The notes under the pieces were generated by a model. It saw nothing but the letters and a program-made list of their open reading frames with translations. It searched no databases and was not told the DNA's origin. Shown here one piece after another: positions 43,710 through 51,574 of a stretch of 64,000 bases of DNA. The stretch lies in assembly GCA_963978545.1 (NCBI GenBank), contig OZ021723.1, forward strand, positions 44,779,069 through 44,843,068, in the 5' to 3' direction. The DNA comes from Linyphia triangularis (lineage: Eukaryota; Arthropoda; Arachnida; Araneae; Linyphiidae). Each line of letters begins with the position of its first letter. Position 1 is the first letter of the stretch. Made by a program: the position numbers and the translations under genes.

Positions 43710-45017
43710 ATGGCTTCCTTCATCTACAAAGACTCTGCTCCTTGCGTCAAGTCGGAATTAGATTTATTTTCAATTCCCCCAACCCAGACCGTTATCGAAA
43801 AAGGACAATTTGTCGAATTTCATCCCCTTTCAAGTGTACGAGATGGCGGACCGATTGAATTTTCAATATCAGGAAGTAGTGAAGAATATGTGGACTTAGC
43901 TGCTTCCTATCTACACGTGAAAGTGAAAGTGATGAAAGCAGATGGAACTAAACTACCAGAAAAGGAACCAGTTGCTCCCGTCAACCTTTTCCTACATTCG
44001 CTTTTCAGTCAAGTAGACGTTAGTTTAAACGAGAGAAATATTTCTTCTGCAAGCAACACTTATCCTTTTAGAGCCTATATAGAGACATTGTTAAATTATG
44101 GGGAAGATGCCAAGAAAAGTTTGCTGACCTGTGAAGGATTCTACAAAGATACGCAACCTGATATCATAGACCCCATAGATGAGAAAGCTGATGCTGGATT
44201 GAAGACGCGTTACAATCTTATCAAAGACAGCCAGACCGTAGAAATGATTGGTCAACTCCACTGTGACATTTTTCAACAAAATCGTCTAATGATTAACTTG
44301 GTAGATATCAAAATTAAAATGATACGCAGCAAATCCTCATTTTGCTTAATTTCAACCAAAGTGGATGGGGATTATAAGATAGTTCTAGAGCATGCTTCTA
44401 TATTTATAAGAAAAGTGAAGGTTAGCCCTGCCGTTGCTATTGGGCATGCTAAGGCTTTGGAGAAGACATCGTGCAAATATCCAATTGATCGTGTGATTTG
44501 CAAAACTTATAGCATTGCCAAAGGGAGTTGGTCCTTTTTACAAGATAATGTGTTTCTTGGACTCATGCCAAAACGTGTCATTCTCACCTGTTTAGGAAAT
44601 GCTGCAATGAATGGTCAATATTCAAAGAACCCATTTCTCTTTTCTCACCATAGTGCAAACTTTGTATCTATTTATGTAGATGGACAACCGGTTCCCTGCA
44701 AGCCTTTAGAGCTTAATTTTGATTCCAACAACTACGTTCGGGCTTATCATAGCTTATTTTCCGGATTTAATCGCGATAAGGGAATTTACTTATCTCAAGA
44801 AGAATATGCCAGAGGTCATGTACTTTACGCATTTGATCTAAGTCCTGATCTTTGCGACGGAGAACATTTTAATCTGCAACACCAAGGAAATTTACGTGTG
44901 GAAATTAAATTTTCCGAGGCTATTACGGAAAGTTTATCAGTGCTCATTTATGCAGAGTTTCAAAACGTGATTGAAATATCCAAATCACGTCACGTGGTGT
45001 GCGACTTTCCGAATTAA
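43710..45017 (+). CDS. MCP: Polinton major capsid protein (double jelly-roll type)
   Basis: 435 residues, frame intact. The ATG at 43710 shares its A with the TAA of the preceding gene. Features common to Polinton major capsid proteins are seen: an N-terminal LDLFSIPPTQTVIEKGQ, then IEFSISGSSEEYVDLAASYLHVKVKV, and later PVNLFLHSLFSQVDVSLNERNIS, with a C-terminal LSVLIYAEFQNVIEI. Two jelly-roll halves are expected from the family, not shown by sequence alone. It would form the hexameric capsomers of the shell. The stop overlaps the protease start as TAATG. Confidence 0.88.
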   Translation: MASFIYKDSAPCVKSELDLFSIPPTQTVIEKGQFVEFHPLSSVRDGGPIEFSISGSSEEYVDLAASYLHVKVKVMKADGTKLPEKEPVAPVNLFLHSLFSQVDVSLNERNISSASNTYPFRAYIETLLNYGEDAKKSLLTCEGFYKDTQPDIIDPIDEKADAGLKTRYNLIKDSQTVEMIGQLHCDIFQQNRLMINLVDIKIKMIRSKSSFCLISTKVDGDYKIVLEHASIFIRKVKVSPAVAIGHAKALEKTSCKYPIDRVICKTYSIAKGSWSFLQDNVFLGLMPKRVILTCLGNAAMNGQYSKNPFLFSHHSANFVSIYVDGQPVPCKPLELNFDSNNYVRAYHSLFSGFNRDKGIYLSQEEYARGHVLYAFDLSPDLCDGEHFNLQHQGNLRVEIKFSEAITESLSVLIYAEFQNVIEISKSRHVVCDFPN

Positions 45018-45469
45018 TGGATACCCTACAAATAACCAGAATTCTTTCTGGAAATGCAAAAACCAAGAATATATTCTTGGGTGTTTTCTCAAGTGATCGA
45101 TTACCAACATATGTTCGAAACTTTCCAGCCTGTTTTATTGCCAACACTGACAAGTCCAATCAAGAAGGTACCCATTGGGTGGCTTTTTATATAGAATCAC
45201 CTACAGAAATATGCTTCTTTGATTCGTTCGGAAACCCACCGTCTTATTTTCCCGGAGGAATATCAAGTTATGTAAAGCGTTATCGACATGTAGAGTTTAA
45301 TCCTATGATACTTCAATCGAATGCGAGTTCCGTGTGTGGACAATATTGTATTTTTTATTTATATTCTAAATGTAATGGACGTTCTATGAACGATATTCTC
45401 TTGTCTTTTGTACCCAATCAAATATGTAATGATATCAAAGTGCATCATTTTGTAATCAAGCACTTTTGA
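45017..45469 (+). CDS. PRO: Polinton adenain-like cysteine protease
   Basis: I choose ATG 45017 (MDTLQITRIL, 150 residues) over 44999 because it forms a TAATG overlap with the MCP stop. The adenovirus-protease-type triad and oxyanion Gln are present: GTHWVAFY (His53), CFFDSFG (Asp69), ILQSNASSVCGQYC (Gln100, Cys107). It should cleave capsid precursors during particle maturation. A poly(A) signal AATAAA follows at 45489-45494, so the transcript covering the four linked genes may end here. Confidence 0.9.
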   Translation: MDTLQITRILSGNAKTKNIFLGVFSSDRLPTYVRNFPACFIANTDKSNQEGTHWVAFYIESPTEICFFDSFGNPPSYFPGGISSYVKRYRHVEFNPMILQSNASSVCGQYCIFYLYSKCNGRSMNDILLSFVPNQICNDIKVHHFVIKHF

Positions 45470-45488
45470 ATTGTAGCACCATTTTATC

Positions 45489-45494
45489 AATAAA
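45489..45494 (+). terminator. poly(A) signal after the protease
   Basis: AATAAA 20 nt after the protease stop and 24 nt before the ATPase start codon. A transcript ending here would span penton to protease. Confidence 0.5.
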
Positions 45495-45517
45495 GAAAGT
45501 ATTTAAACAGTAGCACT

Positions 45518-46156
45518 ATGTCTCGTCTCTCATTCAACATGGAATTTCCAAAGTTGCAACATGCTTTTACGATGGTAATCGCCGGTCCAACAGGATGCGG
45601 TAAAAGTTATTTTGTGCGGGATTTGATAAGTGAAAAACAGGGGATGTTTTCAATTGTTCCCGATAAGATTGTTTGGTTTTATGGAATACATCAACCCTTA
45701 TATGATGAAATTGATAATGTGACATTTGTAGAAGGTCTACCTACGACATTTAAAGAATTTTTGGGCGAGAATACACTCTTCGTAATTGATGATTTAATGT
45801 CAAATGCTAACAGTCATTTAACTGATCTTTTTACAAAAGGTAGTCATCATTTAAACCTGAGTGTTATCTTCATAACACAAAATTTTTTCTACAAAGGGAA
45901 AGAAATGCGTGACATTACATTGAATGCACACTATTTAGTACTGTGTAAAAATAGACGAGACGTGAGTCAAATTTCACATCTAGGAAGACAATTATTTCCT
46001 CGACATGTCAAGTTATTTCAAGAAGTCTTTGAAGATGCAACGAAAAACCAATATTCCTATTTATTTATAGATTCACGTGCCGAAACACCAGAAGAGTTAC
46101 GATTACGTACCAAAATTTTACCTACTGAAAGACAGATCGTGTATCAATTTAAATGA
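45518..46156 (+). CDS. ATP: Polinton genome-packaging ATPase (FtsK/HerA-type)
   Basis: 212 residues, frame intact. Walker A is AGPTGCGKS (about residues 22-30) and Walker B LFVIDDLM (87-94), followed by a sensor-like VIFITQNFF. The N-terminal FPKLQHAFTMVIAGPTGCGK and the QLFPRHVKLFQEVFEDA segment are usual for A32-like packaging ATPases of Polintons. It would pump element DNA into the capsid. A TATTTAAA lies only 18 nt upstream of the start, too close to be a clear TATA box. Confidence 0.9.
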   Translation: MSRLSFNMEFPKLQHAFTMVIAGPTGCGKSYFVRDLISEKQGMFSIVPDKIVWFYGIHQPLYDEIDNVTFVEGLPTTFKEFLGENTLFVIDDLMSNANSHLTDLFTKGSHHLNLSVIFITQNFFYKGKEMRDITLNAHYLVLCKNRRDVSQISHLGRQLFPRHVKLFQEVFEDATKNQYSYLFIDSRAETPEELRLRTKILPTERQIVYQFK

Positions 46157-46163
46157 TATAAAA
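46157..46163 (+). promoter_or_regulatory. TATA box of the 109-residue gene
   Basis: TATAAAA begins one base after the ATPase stop and 42 nt before the start codon at 46199. Confidence 0.45.
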
Positions 46164-46198
46164 GTGAATGACTTTGAAGATAAGTATCATTTAGCAAG

Positions 46199-46528
46199 AT
46201 GACGCTTAAGAAGGAGCAACTCAATCAATTACGACTGTTGCAAATTTGTCCTTTAAGGTTACGAAAAACTTTATTAAGTAAACTCAATACGAACTGTATA
46301 AAAGCCATATGCGAATGTTGCATTAACACATTGAATGGAAATATCCCATTGACTGCACGACAGAAGAAAACGCTCTCTAAACATAAGAAGATATTGCGTC
46401 ATTTAAGTAATCGTAAAGTGTCTTTACCGAAAAAACGTCAAGTCATTTTACAGAAAGGAGGTTTCCTCAACATACTTATTCCTGCAGCCTTGAGTGTTTT
46501 AACTACATTATTTCATGGCTCAAATTAA
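46199..46528 (+). CDS. conserved Polinton protein, 109 residues, function unknown
   Basis: A small basic protein with a Cys cluster (CIKAICECCINTLNGNIPLT), a Lys/Arg-rich middle (RQKKTLSKHKKILRHLSNRK) and a C-terminal hydrophobic stretch (GGFLNILIPAALSVLTTLFHG) that could be membrane-active. Proteins with the layout of an LNGN motif, basic middle and GGFL tail recur in invertebrate Polintons beside the ATPase. Function unproven. Its end overlaps the next gene by 14 nt. Confidence 0.7.
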   Translation: MTLKKEQLNQLRLLQICPLRLRKTLLSKLNTNCIKAICECCINTLNGNIPLTARQKKTLSKHKKILRHLSNRKVSLPKKRQVILQKGGFLNILIPAALSVLTTLFHGSN

Positions 46529-47189
46529 GAAGTTTGCTCTTATACCCGAAGAATTGGTGACAAAACATACTGTTTCCAATAAAAGGCTTAGTGAGCTTGA
46601 TAAGGCAATGATACAAATTTTACATAGTGACTTACCTGATCATGAAAAATTGGTCCTCTATCATGAACTGTTGAAGAAAAGTTTAAATCTGCAAGAATTT
46701 AATAATTCACGTCCGAATGAACAAAGTAGTAAGACAGCTGAAGAGAAGAAGAAAGAAGAAGTGGAGAAAATAGAAGATAAGAGGAAAGTTGAAGAATCTG
46801 TGAAATTAGAAGAAATAAAGAAACTTCAAAAAGATGATAATTATCAAGAACTTATATTAGCATCACTTTCTAAACCCATGCGAAGAAAAGCTGAAAATAC
46901 ACTTGCTCTCATCAAGAATCAACCTGATATCTTATCGTGGAATTCCAAGGGTCAAATCTCCATACACGGAGAAAAAATACCAAACTCTAACATTATCGAC
47001 TTTTTCAATTATATGTACAGTACCAAAAGTAATGTATCACGGAAAAGTTTATTTAATACTGTTTTGAAAGATTTAAATGTTCCGAAGCAGTTTATCGGAA
47101 ATAAGAAGTTGCTAAAGTCACCTGTAAAAATTGTCCAAACAAAGTTGAGACGAAATGTAAAACCACCTAAAAAGTGGGAAAATTTATGA
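46515..47189 (+). CDS. conserved Polinton protein, 224 residues, function unknown
   Basis: Starts MAQIKKFALIPEELV, overlapping the previous frame by 14 nt. The middle is a highly charged Glu/Lys coiled coil (EEKKKEEVEKIEDKRKVEE). The C-terminal half has WNSKGQISIHGEKIPNSNIIDFFNYM and LNVPKQFIGNKKLL, a pattern that accompanies the preceding gene in other invertebrate Polintons. Frame intact; function not known. AATAAA follows at 47193-47198. Confidence 0.7.
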   Translation: MAQIKKFALIPEELVTKHTVSNKRLSELDKAMIQILHSDLPDHEKLVLYHELLKKSLNLQEFNNSRPNEQSSKTAEEKKKEEVEKIEDKRKVEESVKLEEIKKLQKDDNYQELILASLSKPMRRKAENTLALIKNQPDILSWNSKGQISIHGEKIPNSNIIDFFNYMYSTKSNVSRKSLFNTVLKDLNVPKQFIGNKKLLKSPVKIVQTKLRRNVKPPKKWENL

Positions 47190-47192
47190 TTC

Positions 47193-47198
47193 AATAAA
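47193..47198 (+). terminator. poly(A) signal of the rightmost Polinton genes
   Basis: AATAAA directly after the last plus-strand stop codon, before the right TIR. Confidence 0.6.
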
Positions 47199-47327
47199 GT
47201 GATATTGCTTTAACATTTTTTTTTTTATTATTATTATTTCACATAAGAAAATCACACACACATATTTCCATTGAATAATTTTTATTTACAATTTCAAATA
47301 ATCTTTCAAAGCACCATAAACTGTATA

Positions 47328-48304
47328 GCCAATGAAATCACGTGACACATTTCAACCAATGAGAAGAGAGTATTTGGTGATGTGTCTAAAAACCGACCAA
47401 TCGCAAGCAAGTATTTTTCCGATCTCTAACATAAAGCAATTCATGACGACATATCTACTGTGACGTCACTAGTAAAAATATCTATCACTCTTAACTTATT
47501 CGCTAAGAAGCAGCCCTAGAACAATTCAGCTCCATCTTAAAGGTAAATTGAAACTAAAAAGTGTTGCCATCGCTCTAAACTTTGATATAAAACACATTAT
47601 GACGTCATACCTACTGTGACGTCACGCAATAAAAACCTATCACTCTAACTTATTCATTTACAAGCAGTCCTAGAACAACTCAACTCTATCTTAAAATTAA
47701 ATCGAAACTAAAAAGTGTTGCCATCGCTCTAAACTTTGATATAAAACAAATTATGACGTCATACCTACTGTGACGTCATGCAATAAAAACCTATCACTCT
47801 AACTTATTCGTTTACAAGGAGTCCTAGAACAACTCAACTCCATCCTAAAGGTAAATCGAAACTAAAAAGTGTTGCCGCCGCTCAAAACTTTGATATAAAA
47901 CACATTATGACGTCATATCTACTGTGACGTCACGCAATAAAAGCCTATCACCATAACGTTCTTATTAAGAAGCAGCCATAGAACAACTCAACTCCGTCTG
48001 TTAGATAAACCGAAACTAAAAAAGTGTTGCCACCACTCAAAACTTTGATATAAAACACATTATGACGTCATTCCCACTGTGACGTCATACACAAACAGCT
48101 TATAATGAAACCGAAACTAAAACAGCAGCAGGAAGGAAACAACTCCACTCCACTTCCGGTCACGTGATTTCCGGTGACGGCATATCCGGTGATGTCACTT
48201 CCTGTGACGTCATATCCGGTCACGCCCCCTTCCGGTGACGTCATCGTCCACCCGTCCCGTCGCTCGGTCGCTCCATGGCTTCGGATCGGCCTTTTCTAAC
48301 TACT
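47328..48304 (-). repeat. Polinton-1 right terminal inverted repeat
   Basis: Inverted copy of 29209-30156, about 977 bp, with the same ~150-bp subrepeats and paired TGACGTCA sites. It keeps an outer block with GTGACATCACCGG that the left TIR lacks but Polinton-2 has. Confidence 0.93.
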
Positions 48305-48310
48305 GACGAT

Positions 48311-50095
48311 AGTTACCGCTCACGCGAGATTTGTTGTTTTTGATGGCAACCGCGGTCATTTTAGCCTGCCTGTTGTTCCAATGTTTTATCTTTCGCCGTG
48401 CAAGGCGCAAGAGCATACAATGTTATATTCTGAAATATCAAATTATTTCGCTTTATTTACTCTACTTAACAAAAAGGAATTTGTGGCGAGCGCCCGGAAG
48501 AAAACGCTATCAGTATGGACAGAATTGATGTTATATAAACGTTATGTCCGAGATTAGTGACGATTTCTCCGTGTAGGTCAATCGATGCTTAGAATTTCAA
48601 TGTTGCAGCTAAATTTATAAATAATAAAATAATTTAAATTTTGAGGCAATTTAATTACTTTAAATGTAGCTTAAACAAGGTGGCGACAGAATCGGGAATT
48701 CAGGCAAATGTCAAGGTACAATTTCGTAAAATTACTCTTTAGTTAAGGAATTTTGAAATTTTTGAGTTTCCCTTCTCGCATTCCCCGTGCGGGTGCGGAC
48801 ATCTATCCCGGCTCGCGTCACAAGAAGTGGATGCCGTGTCGCTGGTGCGTTGAATAATACAGGTTTTTTCATGTGCCTTTTCGTTAAAGTCTCTCAATAT
48901 CTCTGGCTAGTTGGCCGATTTGGGAGTACGAAGTTTCCGACCTTTTCCTACTCTCAGCAGCTGAGTCTAACTGGCCAATCTCCTGTCCTCGGCCCATAAC
49001 AGCATGTTCATGTTCCATTTTTTTTTTTTTTTTTTTTTTTTTTAACTTTCTGAAATCACTGTTTATGCTTGGAAGAATTATTTACACATTATTTCTGTTA
49101 GATTTTTGGTTATCTTATAGCTTCGCGACCGCCGGCGCATTATTGTTTAAAAAAATCCTCAAACTTAAATCTGACTGCATCCTTTATAGACATGATTGTT
49201 TTTCTTCTTGTCTTGTGTTTTTTGTCAATAGAATATATTAGAACCCTAAATTCCTTAATATTTCAAATTGATTCCATCATATTTTTTTTTTTTACTAACC
49301 CTTTACAGCACTGTTATAGATGTGCAACAAATCTATAGGCATTAATAAGCAAAAAGGGTTAGATCCTGTACTTGATTATTATTATTATTATTATTATTAT
49401 TTTTATTTATTTTTTTTTTTTTTTATTTTTTTTGTACTTTAATTTTGACATTTTACTAAACATAATTAACTGAAAGTGATATGTGTTTTTGATTTATATG
49501 CTTAATATAAATCAAACAAAGAATTGAAACATCCTCCTCCCCCTCCAAAAAATAAAAAATCTGAATGCGCTACTGCATACATTCAGGCAAAGGGTCATGG
49601 AATTTTTAAAAAGTCCATGCATCTTTTTCCCCTGCCGAATGTTATGCTTGTCATGTTTCATGAAAACGATTTTTTACCTCATTTAATATGTACTTTAGTG
49701 GTTTACGATAATATTTTTGTTGCTTTTATTTCCATATATTTATGAGTAATTAATTCTTATAAGAAACTGTTAATTTCAAGCTTTTCTTCTTCAACGTCAA
49801 AATCCAAAAGACATAATTTTTTATGAAATATTATACCTAGTGAAATTTGTGACTGAATAGCAAAATGCTGATTATTTAAGTTTCATGCTCATGCATGCCC
49901 AAGTTTAGTTAATATGTAGGACACTGTTTAAAATTTATGTTATGAACAGAATACAGCCTATGACATATATTAAAGAAAACATGTTTTATTTGTGTTATTT
50001 TTTAAATTAAAAGGAAAGTATTGTGCTAGTTTCTTTTCCTTGAAGTTATCAAGTATGGTGTAGTTTGTAAATAATTGGTTTATGTGAATTTTGTA

Positions 50096-50126
<31 letters not shown>

Positions 50127-50275
50127 TTTCTTCCATGCTGCTTGTTTTGATTTTTAGCAGAAATTTATATTTTGGTGCAATTATACTTTGATAAGTAAAT
50201 GTAATTGTAAATAGTCAAATTTATATATTTTTAAACTGGTCATATTTTCTTCGTTTTTTTAATGATAATGTCGAC
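48311..50275. other. flank right of the Polinton; no firm gene
   Basis: The first ~250 bp are less AT-rich than the surroundings. A 65-residue frame at 48331-48528 has a hydrophobic start (ATAVILACLLFQCF) then Arg/Lys, but nothing recognisable. Further on are T runs, an (ATT)n microsatellite at about 49374-49400 and AT-rich sequence. Confidence 0.4.
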
Positions 50276-50354
50276 AGAGATGCCCATCAGGGAAGTTTCT
50301 GGAAATTAGGGAAATGTTGAGGAATTTTGTTTCTCAAATTCTGTAGCTATCCTG
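50276..50354. repeat. fragment of the CAGGGA repeat family
   Basis: CAGAGATGCCCATCAGGGAAG at the left and CTGTAGCTATCCTG at the right resemble the ends and interior of the 19475-19875 copy. Confidence 0.45.
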
Positions 50355-50474
50355 CTAAAAATTTAAAAACTGGTTTTAATTAAATTCGCCTGTCATTGTC
50401 AATATATAGTATAATTGTTTAAACATAAAACTTGTTTTTCTGCCAAGGATTTCTAACCTGGTAGTGTAGTCTGC

Positions 50475-50650
50475 TTACAGCGAATATGTTTGTCGCAGCA
50501 TTTCCGTAGTCACAGAGTAATAGAAGCAGTTGACGTTACAAAGGTCTTCAGTGTCACGGATATTTCTTGAGACAACTGGTCTTTGACTTAGCCCCGAAAG
50601 GAAAAAATTCTGGTGGAGTAATGTCTGGGAGATCTCGTGAACCGCAATTA
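50475..50650 (-). pseudogene. mariner/Tc-like transposase fragment
   Basis: The minus strand reads PDITPPEFFLSGLSQRPVV and, ~25 residues on, SVTTEMLRQTYS. This resembles the block around the last catalytic residue of mariner-type transposases (SPDLTPxDFFLWG followed by a helical tail). Only this fragment is preserved, with decay. Confidence 0.5.
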
Positions 50651-50945
50651 GACTTCCACATCCGTGAGCCAGAAAAAAAATTGTCGCCAAAATCTATAAA
50701 TTCATTAGGCTATAATGCCGCCAATCATTTTTTTAATCGACTGTTTAAAAGGCACATTTGTTTCGGATACCCGTTATTATTTTAACCAAACTCAGACCGT
50801 TTTTTTTTTTTTTATCCGTCATAGCTCATCAGCTTCTACTGCAAGAACCTTGATTTTTTTTACCATCGCGTTGGATTGGGTGATTAGATGAAAAATAACC
50901 ACATTATGGTTAACATTGCACAAAAGAACATATAGTGGAAAATTC

Positions 50946-51035
50946 CTTTAAAAATCTGTTTCGCTCTTATAGCCCTCGTGTTGCTGACGGCGCCAGATAA
51001 TCTGAAAACAACCAATAACCAACCTTTAAAAATCT
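50946..51035 (+). repeat. 5'-truncated SINE copy
   Basis: A 12-bp TSD CTTTAAAAATCT lies at 50946-50957 and 51024-51035. The 66-bp insert carries GCCCTCGTGTTGCTGACGGC...AACAACC, the same 3' part as the SINE at 9413-9573. Confidence 0.8.
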
Positions 51036-51234
51036 CCTAAGTCACTGGAATTTTGATCATTTTCTGGTTGTGACCAAATCTTTAACCATGCTTTTTTATC
51101 ATCTCGATTAGAAGAATTGCTTTTTGTATGATTTGATGAGTACGAAGTACGTTTACCCTCCCACGCCAGAATTTATCTCGGAATTTGGGAATTTTAGATA
51201 GGGTTGGGTAATGACGGATGGAAACGGGTCAACG

Positions 51235-51542
51235 TGTCACTGGATGTGATGTCACGATGCGAACTCCATCTCATTACTAATTGAATTATATAACTTTTCT
51301 AGGTGTGGCATCACGGAAATCTGTTTGTGTTTCAGTTTCAGTTCGTGTTTGTTTTTTTGTGTGAAATAAAGTAGAGCCGTTAAGTTTACGTCTGAGTTAG
51401 CTCTATTATTTATCTAAATATTTCAGAACTAGGTGAGCCTTGGGTTCTAGTTGAAAAGATAAATTAATCCGGGTCAATATAGACTTGTTTCTGCAGTGTA
51501 GAAAGTTTGTAGCTATTTTATAGAAGAGCAATTCTTCACATC
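51235..51542 (+). repeat. BEL-2 5' LTR (left edge approximate)
   Basis: Ends just before the primer site TGGCGTCCGCGACAGG (51543-51558). Holds AATAAA at 51365-51370. The left edge cannot be fixed because the 3' LTR is outside the window. Confidence 0.45.
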
Positions 51543-51574
51543 TGGCGTCCGCGACAGGATTGGTAAGCGTCATT

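Larger units (their letters stand above)
39547..43710 (+). pseudogene. Polinton small basic structural protein gene, split by a hAT-type insertion
   Basis: The start codon 39547-39549 lies in TAATG with the penton stop. Only 14 nt of the gene precede the inserted element; the rest is 43302-43710. Without the insert and one TSD copy the length is 423 nt, a multiple of three (140 residues). The visible product has a Gly-rich segment (YGLGGLFRSFFRAAAPLLKL), which could be an amphipathic helix, then a strongly basic C-terminus (KRHKKRMQKKK). Small proteins of this kind sit between penton and major capsid genes in Polintons and may bind DNA or membranes; no function is proven. The open frame at 43231 starts inside the inserted element and is not the natural start. 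Confidence 0.8.
29209..48304. mobile_element. complete Polinton/Maverick (Polinton-1), 19.1 kb
   Basis: A perfect 6-bp TSD GACGAT (29203-29208 and 48305-48310) flanks inverted ends that begin AGTAGTTAGAAAAGGCCG. AGT-type ends, 6-bp TSDs, long TIRs and the gene set (PolB, retroviral-type integrase, two capsid proteins, adenain-like protease, packaging ATPase) define the group. Gene layout: PolB on the minus strand on the left; integrase, penton, small basic protein, major capsid protein, protease, ATPase and two small genes on the plus strand. Lesions seen: a hAT-type insertion at 39561-43293 and a stop before the integrase chromodomain. All other frames are open. Confidence 0.95.

Noticed and set aside
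48331..48528. 65-residue frame with a signal-anchor-like start
   Set aside because: Possible, but short, without homology I recognise, and without a splice or poly(A) context.
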